Source of the DNA: Bacteroidota bacterium
GTDB lineage: Bacteria; Bacteroidota; Bacteroidia; Chitinophagales; Chitinophagaceae
Length of the DNA stretch: 64,000 nucleotides
Assembly: GCA_023428755.1 (NCBI GenBank)
Contig: JAEYWX010000010.1
Location: 62,001-126,000 of the forward strand
Direction: 5' to 3'
Shown here: in pieces, positions 52,694 through 60,246 of the stretch
How the letters are laid out: the number at the start of each line of letters is the position of its first letter
Numbering within the stretch: the stretch's first letter is position 1
Notes under the pieces: generated by a model
Database searches by the model: none
What the model was told of the DNA's origin: nothing
What the model saw: only the letters and a program-made list of their open reading frames with translations
Translations under genes and position numbers: made by a program

Positions 52694-54256
52694 TTAAAAC
52701 CAACCGGTCTTCTTCCTGGTTGTTCTTCCACCCAAACCCAACGCACCTAACAAACTGCGGGTAATAATACTGGCGGCGGTGCGGCCAACTTGCTTTACGG
52801 TGGGGTTATCAAAAAATGTTTCTTCTTTTTTGGCAGGTCGCTTTTTCTCTTCTTTTGCCTGCGCCTTTTCTTTTTCAGCCGCTTTGGTTTTTTCAGCGGC
52901 TTCTTCCAGCTTGGCAGTAATGATTTCATGTGCACTCTCACTATCAATCGTAGTGGCATACTTCTTCACCAGTTTACTTTTGGCAACAAGTGTATCAACT
53001 TCTGTATCTGTCAATACATCCATCCGGCTGCGGGGTGCTACCAGCATTGCATGCACCAGCGGCGTTGGAATTCCTTTTTCATTCAGCAGTGTTACAAATG
53101 CTTCACCAATACCTAACTGTGTGAGCAATTCATCTACATCGTAATAGTCAGTTTCAGGATAATTCTCTGCTGCCTGTTTAATTACTTTGCGATCAGCTGC
53201 TGTAAAGGCACGCAAAGCATGTTGCACTTTCAATCCCAATTGTGATAATACACTGGCGGGCACATCCTGCGGATTTTGTGTACAAAAGAAAATCCCTACG
53301 CCTTTTGAACGGATGAGCTTGATCACTGTTTCGATCTGTTGCAGCAAAGCTTCATTGGCTTCCTGGAAAACAAGATGCGCTTCATCAATAAACAACACAA
53401 GCTTGGGTTTATCCATATCACCTTCTTCGGGCAATGTGGCATATAACTCTGCTAACAGACTCAACATAAAGGTGGAAAAAAGTTTAGGCCGATCTTGCAA
53501 TTCCATTACACGTAATATGCTGATCATGCCTCGACCATCATCACTGATACGCATCAGGTCGTCCACTTCAAAACTGGGCTCACCAAAAAATGCATCGGCA
53601 CCCTGCTGCTGCAGCTCAATTACTTTACGAAGAATGGTACCAGTTGATGAGGTAGATATTTTTCCATAATCTTTTTCAATGGTTGCTTTGCCTTCATCGC
53701 TGATGTATTGAATGATCTTGATAAAATCTTTCAGATCAAGCAAGGGCATTTTGTTATCATCGCAGAATTTAAAGATCATGGCAACAATGCCTTGCTGTGT
53801 ATCATTTAATCCTAAAATTTTGGAAAGAAGAATGGGACCAAACTCACTTACGGTGGCCCGTAGCCGCACTCCTTTTGCATCATCACTCAAGGTCATTAAC
53901 TCAACCGGAAATGCCGATGGTTTGTATTCTCCACCCATCAACTGCATGCGTTCTTCTATTTTGGAATTGGATGCGCCGGCAGCAGCAATACCACTGAGAT
54001 CGCCTTTAATATCCATCAATACCACTGGGATACTGGCATCGCTCAAACCCTCGGCAATTACTTGTAAAGTTTTTGTTTTACCGGTACCGGTAGCACCTGC
54101 AATTAAACCATGACGGTTCATTGTTTTCAACGGCAACAATACTTCAGCGCCCTGCACTACTTCTTTCTGAAACATACCCACACCCAAACGAAACGATTCT
54201 CCCTTGAATGTATAACCTTGCTGTATTGCCTGTAGGAATTGTTGCTTGTCTGCCAT
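52694..54256 (-). CDS. HerA/DUF853-type ATPase (YjgR-like)
   Basis: The 520-residue protein has Walker A AGATGTGKTKTLQVIAE, Walker B LVLFIDEAHLVFQ and a sensor FCTQNPQDVP. This is the DUF853 / helicase HerA-like family, as E. coli YjgR. A charged low-complexity stretch (AEEKTKAAEKEKAQAKEEK, about 455-475) precedes a C-terminal basic tail (ALGLGGRTTRKKTGWF). The function is not established; DNA translocation is likely from the fold. No nuclease (NurA-type) partner is next to it. Confidence 0.88.
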   Translation of the reverse strand: MADKQQFLQAIQQGYTFKGESFRLGVGMFQKEVVQGAEVLLPLKTMNRHGLIAGATGTGKTKTLQVIAEGLSDASIPVVLMDIKGDLSGIAAAGASNSKIEERMQLMGGEYKPSAFPVELMTLSDDAKGVRLRATVSEFGPILLSKILGLNDTQQGIVAMIFKFCDDNKMPLLDLKDFIKIIQYISDEGKATIEKDYGKISTSSTGTILRKVIELQQQGADAFFGEPSFEVDDLMRISDDGRGMISILRVMELQDRPKLFSTFMLSLLAELYATLPEEGDMDKPKLVLFIDEAHLVFQEANEALLQQIETVIKLIRSKGVGIFFCTQNPQDVPASVLSQLGLKVQHALRAFTAADRKVIKQAAENYPETDYYDVDELLTQLGIGEAFVTLLNEKGIPTPLVHAMLVAPRSRMDVLTDTEVDTLVAKSKLVKKYATTIDSESAHEIITAKLEEAAEKTKAAEKEKAQAKEEKKRPAKKEETFFDNPTVKQVGRTAASIITRSLLGALGLGGRTTRKKTGWF

Positions 54257-54481
54257 AATTGAAATTTGCTGAAAGATAAGAAGAAGAATAAAATGCTGCT
54301 GCGGATAAATTTACCAGTTTGTGGTATTGACAAACACTTTTTTGAACAATACTTTTACAGTTCAAGCATTAATTTTCTCAGTGATCGTTATTATCAATAC
54401 CGCATTTCTATGCGGTATTCTTGCTTATCAGCAGAAGTGTGCTACCCGTAAAGTTGTATTGTGTATCTACAGGCTGCCGTT
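54257..54481. other. Non-coding region upstream of the HerA-like gene
   Basis: No gene is visible. A perfect 10-bp hairpin AATACCGCAT/ATGCGGTATT with a TTCT loop lies at 54396-54419 and is not followed by a T-run on either strand. A weak TATCTTTC -7-like box on the minus strand (54271-54278) may serve the HerA-like gene. Confidence 0.5.
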
Positions 54482-54489
54482 TACTTTTG
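54482..54489 (+). promoter_or_regulatory. Promoter -7 box for a plus-strand transcript
   Basis: TACTTTTG, with TTG at 54459-54461 (20-base spacing). No annotated plus-strand gene follows. Confidence 0.6.
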
Positions 54490-54494
54490 TGCAA

Positions 54495-54660
54495 CAACAG
54501 CACGACGGGCAATCATGAAACTGTTTCTGTACCTTATCAGCCAACAATCATTTTTTCAACGCTAACACGTACACAACACCGTAGCAGAAACAGTTTCATT
54601 TTCTATTTAACGTTGGTTCCTTATATAAATGAGTATCCTGTTTTCACGGGATGCTTTTTT
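54495..54660 (+). ncRNA. Candidate small RNA of about 165 nt
   Basis: Between the promoter at 54482 and the terminator at 54633-54660 there is no recognisable protein. Two 15-base arms, ATGAAACTGTTTCTG (54515-54529) and CAGAAACAGTTTCAT (54585-54599), are perfect inverted repeats and would form a long stem. The transcript runs opposite to both flanking genes. A 16-codon frame (MKLFLYLISQQSFFQR) starts in the left arm and could be a short peptide. Start and end are predicted only. Confidence 0.5.
54633..54660 (+). terminator. Intrinsic terminator of the candidate small RNA
   Basis: GTATCCTG and CGGGATGC pair with two U-G wobbles that exist only in plus-strand RNA, then TTTTTT. It therefore belongs to a plus-strand transcript, not to the minus-strand GroES-like gene. 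Confidence 0.7.
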
Positions 54661-54662
54661 CA

Positions 54663-55034
54663 TTACAAATCTTCTTCCCGCTCCAACATCAGGATTGCAC
54701 TTTGCGGAACAATAAAATATTTATCGCCTTCATAAATCACTTCAGTTGCACCGCTCAATAAAAAAATAGCCAGGTCGCCTTCCCGTGCCTGCAAAGGCAC
54801 ATACTTTACCTGTTCCTCATCGGTTTTCCATGGCTCATCATCAACCGGCATTGGGATTGCATAACCTGGGCCGGTTTTGATCACATATCCCTGCTGCACT
54901 TTATCTTTCTCCTGCACACCCGGCGGGAGGTATAAACCGCTGGCAGTACGTTCGTCGGGTTTGCTGGGTTTTATCAGCAAACGATCACCAATGACAATAA
55001 GCTTTTTAAACCGGTTATCGGATGTAATACGCAT
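54663..55034 (-). CDS. GroES-like co-chaperonin
   Basis: The 123-residue protein has the GroES core: VIGDRLLIKPSKPDERTASGLYLPP, which includes the mobile loop region, then YVIKTGPG and a final strand YFIVPQSAILMLE. It is longer than standard GroES (about 95 residues), with an inserted acidic loop (VDDEPWKTDEEQVKYV). No groEL is adjacent, so it may be a second, divergent GroES rather than the main one. Confidence 0.85.
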   Translation of the reverse strand: MRITSDNRFKKLIVIGDRLLIKPSKPDERTASGLYLPPGVQEKDKVQQGYVIKTGPGYAIPMPVDDEPWKTDEEQVKYVPLQAREGDLAIFLLSGATEVIYEGDKYFIVPQSAILMLEREEDL

Positions 55035-55175
55035 AGGATTTTTTTTGCAGCAAAAATAACGGGAATCAGGAAAACCGGCAGCAACCCGCAGGTGCCAATG
55101 CTGCCACTGCTGCGGTAAGCGCCTGCTTCCTTTAACAAAAAATTATTCCCTGAAAGAAGTTGCTACAAAAGGTTT

Positions 55176-55183
55176 TATCTTTA
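55176..55183 (+). promoter_or_regulatory. Probable -7 box of the response regulator
   Basis: TATCTTTA, 23 bases before the ATG. Confidence 0.5.
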
Positions 55184-55206
55184 TTTGTCACTATAAATAA
55201 GAAACA

Positions 55207-55905
55207 ATGGAAGAAGTAAAATCAAAAGTACTGTTAGTTGAAGATGACAGCAGTTTTGGAAATGTGTTGAAGAACTACCTGGAGTTAAATGATTTTGATG
55301 TAACCCTGGAGCGTGATGGCCGTTTGGGTCTGGCTGCGTTTCAACGTGAAAAGTTTGATATCTGTTTACTGGATGTAATGATGCCGCATGTAGATGGTTT
55401 TACATTGGCTGAAGATATCCGTGATATTGACCCCGATGTGCCGTTGTTCTTTCTCAGTGCAAAAACAATGAAAGATGATATTTTAACCGGTTACAAACTG
55501 GGAGCCGATGACTATATCACCAAGCCATTCGACAGTGAAGTGTTGCTGATGAAGATCAAAGCCATCCTGAAACGGAATGAAGAAACCAAACAGGAAACGG
55601 AGAATAAAGAGTTCGATCTGGGTCAATATCATTTCAATCCCAAACTGCGTGAGCTTACGTTTGAAGGAAAAACCAATACGCTTTCACCAAAAGAAAGTGA
55701 ATTGCTTCGTATGTTGTGTGAATACAAAAATGATTTGTTGCCAAGAGAAACGGCACTGAAACGCATTTGGGGAAGCGATACGTATTTCAACGGCCGCAGT
55801 ATGGATGTGTACATTGCCAAACTCCGTAAATACTTGAAAGAAGATCCAAAAGTGGAGATCGTAAACATTCACGGAAACGGTTTCCGCTTGGTAGAATCTG
55901 AATAA
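55207..55905 (+). CDS. OmpR-family response regulator (RprY-like)
   Basis: The 232-residue regulator has a receiver domain (about 6-120) with acidic pocket VEDDSSF, phosphoacceptor aspartate in CLLDVMMPHVDG, and switch lysine in YITKPFDSEV. The C-terminal winged helix (about 135-230) has the recognition part NGRSMDVYIAKLRKYLKEDP and HGNGFRLVE. It resembles Bacteroides RprY. No sensor kinase gene is adjacent; its partner must be elsewhere. Confidence 0.9.
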   Translation: MEEVKSKVLLVEDDSSFGNVLKNYLELNDFDVTLERDGRLGLAAFQREKFDICLLDVMMPHVDGFTLAEDIRDIDPDVPLFFLSAKTMKDDILTGYKLGADDYITKPFDSEVLLMKIKAILKRNEETKQETENKEFDLGQYHFNPKLRELTFEGKTNTLSPKESELLRMLCEYKNDLLPRETALKRIWGSDTYFNGRSMDVYIAKLRKYLKEDPKVEIVNIHGNGFRLVESE

Positions 55906-55925
55906 GAAATAAATCACCGATAAAG

Positions 55926-55957
55926 AAAAAGAGAGATGCTGCGCATCTCTCTTTTTT
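55926..55957. terminator. Bidirectional terminator between the response regulator and engB
   Basis: A 14-bp perfect stem, AAAAAGAGAGATGC with GCATCTCTCTTTTT, and a TGC loop; T-runs lie on both sides. Confidence 0.95.
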
Positions 55958-56589
55958 TATGTGAATTCAACACTTTTGTTTGCTTCATCAATAAAGGCAA
56001 GAATTTCTTTTCGTCCCCTGTACTTTACCGCCGATGTTACAAAATAAGGCGGCAACTCCGACCAGTGTGCACCCAATGCATACAAAAACGCTTTTACGCT
56101 GGCCGCTACTTCCTTCTGTGTACTTTTATCGGCTTTGGTAAATACAATGGCAAATGGAATTTTCCATTCGCCCAATTGATTGATAAAGCTGATATCAATT
56201 TCCTGCGGCGAATGCCGGCTGTCGATCAACACAAACAGGTTCACTAAATTCTCCCGCTTGCGGATATAATTTTCGATCATCTTGATCCACTGCTTCCGTT
56301 TACCAAGTGCCACTTTTGCATAACCATAGCCGGGTAAATCAACCAGATACCAATCCTGCACTTTGTGCGTTTTCTCATCCATACTTTCAATCAAAAAATG
56401 ATTGATCATTTGCGTTTTACCAGGCGAAGCACTTGTTTTGGCCAGCTTGGTATTGTTGCAGATCATATTGATGAGCGATGATTTGCCCACATTACTGCGG
56501 CCAATAAACGCATATTCACGCTTTTCAGGGCTGGGACATTGCTCAACAGTGGGGCTGCTGATAACGTATGTGGCTGATTTAATATTCAC
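55957..56589 (-). CDS. engB: Ribosome biogenesis GTPase EngB (YihA/YsxC)
   Basis: The 210-residue GTPase has G1 GRSNVGKSSLIN, G2 in SASPGKTQMINHF, G3 DLPGYG, G4 FTKADK and G5 TSAVK. EngB helps assemble the 50S subunit and is usually essential. The gene ends in the terminator shared with the response regulator and is followed upstream by a word-repeat gap. Confidence 0.95.
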   Translation of the reverse strand: MNIKSATYVISSPTVEQCPSPEKREYAFIGRSNVGKSSLINMICNNTKLAKTSASPGKTQMINHFLIESMDEKTHKVQDWYLVDLPGYGYAKVALGKRKQWIKMIENYIRKRENLVNLFVLIDSRHSPQEIDISFINQLGEWKIPFAIVFTKADKSTQKEVAASVKAFLYALGAHWSELPPYFVTSAVKYRGRKEILAFIDEANKSVEFT

Positions 56590-56604
56590 GGCTGCAAGAT
56601 AGTT

Positions 56605-56757
56605 TTAAAAGGTTAAAGGTTAAGGGTTAAGGGTTGAAGGTTACGGGGCAGGAACAAGAAGCAGCATCGCCTCTACCTGCGGCAGCAAAGCCGATAACGA
56701 AAGATGGTTGTTTTTGTTACACATAACTCTTAACACGTAACCCATAACTAATCCAGC
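56605..56757. repeat. Degenerate palindromic word repeat (GGTTAAG type)
   Basis: The left arm has consecutive GGTTAAA/GGTTAAG/GGGTTGAAGGTT words (56610-56645). The right arm near 56725-56755 (AACTCTTAACACGTAACCCA) is the approximate complement. The 5' end of menG follows directly. No gene is seen inside. Confidence 0.65.
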
Positions 56758-56759
56758 CT

Positions 56760-56767
56760 TACCTTTG
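56760..56767 (+). promoter_or_regulatory. -7 box of menG, leaderless arrangement
   Basis: TACCTTTG with only six bases to the ATG at 56774. With initiation at the normal distance the transcript would begin at or close to the start codon. Confidence 0.55.
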
Positions 56768-56773
56768 CCCCCC

Positions 56774-57520
56774 ATGGCAGAACAATACTCACACGACAAG
56801 GTTGTACCCGATGCAGGTTCATCACAAAGCAAGAAAAAGCAGGTGGCGCAAATGTTTGATGACATTGCTCCCCGTTACGATTTTCTGAACCGTTTTCTTT
56901 CGGCTGGTATTGATACAGGCTGGCGTAAAAAAGCCCTTGCCAAACTGAAAGAGCTGCAGCCGAAACTGATGCTGGATGTTGCCACTGGCACCGGCGATGT
57001 TGCTATTATGGCGGCCAAACAATTGCAGCCCGAGAAAATCATTGGTATAGATATCAGCGAAGGCATGCTGGAAGGGGGCCGTGTAAAAGTGAAAGCCAAG
57101 GGATTAGAGACGGTGATTGAGCTGAAAAGCGGCGATAGTGAAACAATAAACTTTCCCGATAACACGTTTGATGCAGTAACTGTAGCGTTTGGTGTACGGA
57201 ATTTCGAAAACCTCGAAAAAGGGATCAGCGAAATTTACAGGGTGTTGAAACCGGGTGGACGACTGGTAGTACTGGAATTTTCAAAACCAAAACTGCCAGG
57301 TGTGCAACAGGCCTACAATCTGTACATGGGATTGGTGGCACCGCAGGTAGCCGGCGCTTTCAGTAAAAATAAAAAAGCCTATCAATATCTTAACAACAGC
57401 ATCAAAGCATTTCCGGAAGGAAACAATTTTGTGGCGGTGCTGAATAAAACCGGATTTACAAACACTTCATGCAAACCTCTCACGCTTGGCATATGCAGTA
57501 TTTATTGCGGCGACAAATAA
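56774..57520 (+). CDS. menG: Demethylmenaquinone methyltransferase
   Basis: From the ATG at 56774 it has 248 residues. The SAM-binding motif is LDVATGTGDVAIMAA, preceded by the UbiE/MenG signature YDFLNRFLSAGIDTGWRKKAL and followed by DAVTVAFGVRNFENLEKGI and KPGGRLVVLEFSKP. It performs the final methylation of menaquinone, the quinone used by Bacteroidota. It overlaps the start of porT, an arrangement I recall from other Bacteroidota. Confidence 0.95.
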   Translation: MAEQYSHDKVVPDAGSSQSKKKQVAQMFDDIAPRYDFLNRFLSAGIDTGWRKKALAKLKELQPKLMLDVATGTGDVAIMAAKQLQPEKIIGIDISEGMLEGGRVKVKAKGLETVIELKSGDSETINFPDNTFDAVTVAFGVRNFENLEKGISEIYRVLKPGGRLVVLEFSKPKLPGVQQAYNLYMGLVAPQVAGAFSKNKKAYQYLNNSIKAFPEGNNFVAVLNKTGFTNTSCKPLTLGICSIYCGDK

Positions 57521-58209
57521 TCGTTACCCTGTTTCTTTTTACCTGTGTTTTTTCTGCAGTTGCACAACGGGAAATGAATTTGCCCAACCATGAGCAAAAG
57601 CCGTATTACTTTGGCATTACACTCAGTGGTAACAGTTCGTTTTTCCATATGAACCATCACCCGAAATTTTTGCAGGATGATAGTGTTGCCACTGTGTCGT
57701 CAGTAACCCGTGGTGGTTTTGGATTGGGCTTGCTGGGCACGCTGCGTATTGTGAATCATCTGGAAACACGTATCAATCCGCAATTGATCTTTGCAACCCG
57801 TGGTATTAATTATTACATGAATTACCCGTTGGTGGGCGAAGAGAAATGGCAGCAAAAGAATATTGAAAGTATCTACATCAGTGTGCCGCTTCAATTAAAA
57901 TTCAGCAGCGACCGTATCGATAACTTCCGGGTGTATATTCTCGGAGGCGGTAAATATGAATTTGATTTGGCTAGTAACAGCCAGGCACGCCGGGCCGAGG
58001 ACCTGGTGAAATTAAACCGTGCTGCTTTGGGTTATGAAGCCGGACTTGGTTTCAACTTTTACTTCCCTACATTCATTTTTAGTCCGGAAATTAAATTCAG
58101 CAACAGCTTTCAAAACGTTCACAGCCGTGATCCCAACCTGATCCATTCCAATGTAATTGACCGGATGCAGGCAAGAATGATTGTGTTTAGTATTCATTTG
58201 GAGGGGTAA
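57493..58209 (+). CDS. porT: PorT-like type IX secretion protein
   Basis: The start at 57493 (MQYLLRRQIIVTLFLFTCVF) gives 238 residues with a signal peptide ending SAVAQ; an upstream ATG at 57469 adds eight. The mature part looks like an outer-membrane beta-barrel of the PorT/SprT family: GGFGLGLLGTLRIVNHLETRINPQLIFATRGINY, PLQLKFSS, YILGGGKYEFDL. P. gingivalis PorT is needed for gingipain secretion. Overlap with menG by 28 bases matches an order seen in relatives, from memory. Confidence 0.88.
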   Translation: MQYLLRRQIIVTLFLFTCVFSAVAQREMNLPNHEQKPYYFGITLSGNSSFFHMNHHPKFLQDDSVATVSSVTRGGFGLGLLGTLRIVNHLETRINPQLIFATRGINYYMNYPLVGEEKWQQKNIESIYISVPLQLKFSSDRIDNFRVYILGGGKYEFDLASNSQARRAEDLVKLNRAALGYEAGLGFNFYFPTFIFSPEIKFSNSFQNVHSRDPNLIHSNVIDRMQARMIVFSIHLEG

Positions 58210-58211
58210 GA

Positions 58212-58398
58212 CGATGGAAACACAGATTTAACTGATTGAGTAGATCTTCACTGATTTATTTAATGATTTTTTTGCTGAGGACTCTGTTTTCTTTGTGACA
58301 TGAAGTAGCACAAAGGGCACTGAGTATTTCACGAAGCACACAAAGAAAAAACAAATCCGTGTTCATCCGTCTCATCTGCGTCATCAGTGACTCCATCC
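58212..58398. repeat. Degenerate palindromic word repeat (ACAGATTT / AAATCCGTGTT type)
   Basis: AACACAGATTTAACTGATTG opens it and AAATCCGTGTTCATCCGTCT closes it, with AGCACAAAGG and AGCACACAAAG words between. The two ends are roughly complementary. It separates two converging genes without a standard terminator. Confidence 0.6.
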
Positions 58399-58402
58399 TT
58401 CA

Positions 58403-60118
58403 TCAATAATCATAATCCCTGTACCACAAATTCATCCGCACACCCAGCCCCAGCATGGTGGTAGTTTGTGCCGCTTCATTTCCTCTGGTAAACCGACGGA
58501 ACAGCAGATTGGCATCAATAAAAATATTCTCATAAATTTCGTAGCTGGCTAAGAAGAGTGCATTGATGCCGTTGCTCTTTACGCCATTGCCCAACGAATA
58601 ACCATAGTTGCTGTTACGACCATCGGTGTTCAACCGGAAAATATCAGCACCGGAGTTGCGGCCACTGGCACTATCCAATCCCTGTTTCCAGTAAATCAAA
58701 CGTCCCATTAAATTCAGTTTGCCGGTTGGCTGATAACGCAGCATGGCAATTACTTCGCTGAAGTTGGCACCTAATGGATGCGCCAATGGCTGGTTGTAAT
58801 GTGTATAGCTCGATACGGAATCGAAATGCGAATAAGTAAATGGACGAACACTGTTCCACTCTACCTGCAGGTCGAGATTATTTACGTTGGCTACATCAAT
58901 GTACTTCAAACCAAGTTGCGTTCCTGTTTTGTTACCCCACCAACTGCGGTCTTTCCGGAGCTCAGCAAAATTGAATTCATCCAGGATCAACTGTCCGTAC
59001 ACCTGTACACGTTTCAACAGGTTGGCTTTAAAATCGGCACCCACCAATGCGTTATCACTGCTGCCTAAATTTCCTTCTACGGTACGGTAAAAAATGATCG
59101 GGTTCATATAGCCAAACTCAAACTTATCTTTTCGTCCAAACACAACACCTTCAAACAATCCTACATTCAGCCATGGTAATACATTCATACTTAAATGATG
59201 CATGGCTGCATATTTCTTTGGCACCAGGTCGTTACTGCTGTTGCTTTTGCCGGTTGTATGCAATTCCATAAACAGGTTCTGGTAATTGAATTTCCAGATA
59301 CGTGTATTGAGTTTTACAAATAACTGGTTACCGGCAAACTCACTCAGCATTAAACTGCGGTAACCGTTGCCAATAAAATTGCGATCGTAACCGATCTGAA
59401 AGTTGATATACTTTGCGGCATTGAATGTAAACGAACCACGTGCATCAAAATAATCAACACCGGTTTGTTTAAACGTTTTATAAAAATTGGCGCCGGGTAC
59501 TGCTGCCAAACTATCAACCCAGTTTTGTACAAACAAAGGACCACGCTCCTGTACATCCATCGCCATCGCACTAAACCCAACACGGTTACCAATGCCACCA
59601 CGTACATTTAATCCACGTTGGTTAATGAAAATATTCTGATCTGTATTATTCAACTCCACCGATTGCCGGTAGCTGATCATTGGATTAATGGCAATAAAAA
59701 AATCATCTCCATATTTTTCAATAAAGCTGGCGGGTGTTTTATAGAAATTTTTGAGAAACGGTTTCTTGCTCTGGAAAATACTGCGGTCGCCTTTTACCCA
59801 TTCCTGGTTGTTGAGATACAGGCTGTGCAGGTTATACAAATCGGTTTTACTTAACCGGAGCGCTGTATCCTGGTTATAAAACAAGGGCTTGTGTGCCAGC
59901 ATTGAATCGGCCTTGGCACCGAGCCACTGAACAGCATACCGTCGGTCGTATGGCTTGGCAGAAGTAAAGTTAAGATCACTTACATGGCCGGTCTTTAATT
60001 CAAGCCGGTCAATAAAATGCAGGTGTTTTGATTGCTGCTGCATGTACGTACTTTGCGCAACTGAAAAAAAGGGTGAAGCAAGGAGCGCTAACCATAGACT
60101 GCATTTGCTAAATTGCAT
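58403..60118 (-). CDS. Wzi/RemB-like outer-membrane protein
   Basis: The start is set at ATG 60118 (MQFSKCSLWLALLASPFFSVAQ), giving 571 residues with a clear signal peptide; the longest frame would add 39 residues without one. The rest is beta-rich with Wzi-family features: RGLNVRGGIGNRVGFSAMA, YDRNFIGNGYRSLMLSEFA, KIWKFNYQNLFMEL-like strands, PIIFYRTVEGNLGSSDN. Similar proteins are annotated as capsule-assembly Wzi or the gliding protein RemB. The barrel probably holds surface polysaccharide. Confidence 0.82.
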   Translation of the reverse strand: MQFSKCSLWLALLASPFFSVAQSTYMQQQSKHLHFIDRLELKTGHVSDLNFTSAKPYDRRYAVQWLGAKADSMLAHKPLFYNQDTALRLSKTDLYNLHSLYLNNQEWVKGDRSIFQSKKPFLKNFYKTPASFIEKYGDDFFIAINPMISYRQSVELNNTDQNIFINQRGLNVRGGIGNRVGFSAMAMDVQERGPLFVQNWVDSLAAVPGANFYKTFKQTGVDYFDARGSFTFNAAKYINFQIGYDRNFIGNGYRSLMLSEFAGNQLFVKLNTRIWKFNYQNLFMELHTTGKSNSSNDLVPKKYAAMHHLSMNVLPWLNVGLFEGVVFGRKDKFEFGYMNPIIFYRTVEGNLGSSDNALVGADFKANLLKRVQVYGQLILDEFNFAELRKDRSWWGNKTGTQLGLKYIDVANVNNLDLQVEWNSVRPFTYSHFDSVSSYTHYNQPLAHPLGANFSEVIAMLRYQPTGKLNLMGRLIYWKQGLDSASGRNSGADIFRLNTDGRNSNYGYSLGNGVKSNGINALFLASYEIYENIFIDANLLFRRFTRGNEAAQTTTMLGLGVRMNLWYRDYDY

Positions 60119-60246
60119 GCGGTTGTGTTTTAAGGGTAAAAATAAGTTATACCGATGATACAAGCGTACAATGTGCTTCCGAATTACAAAAACCGGTTGC
60201 AACTGTTGTACTGCCAACCTTATTGAATGAATCATTAATTGATATT

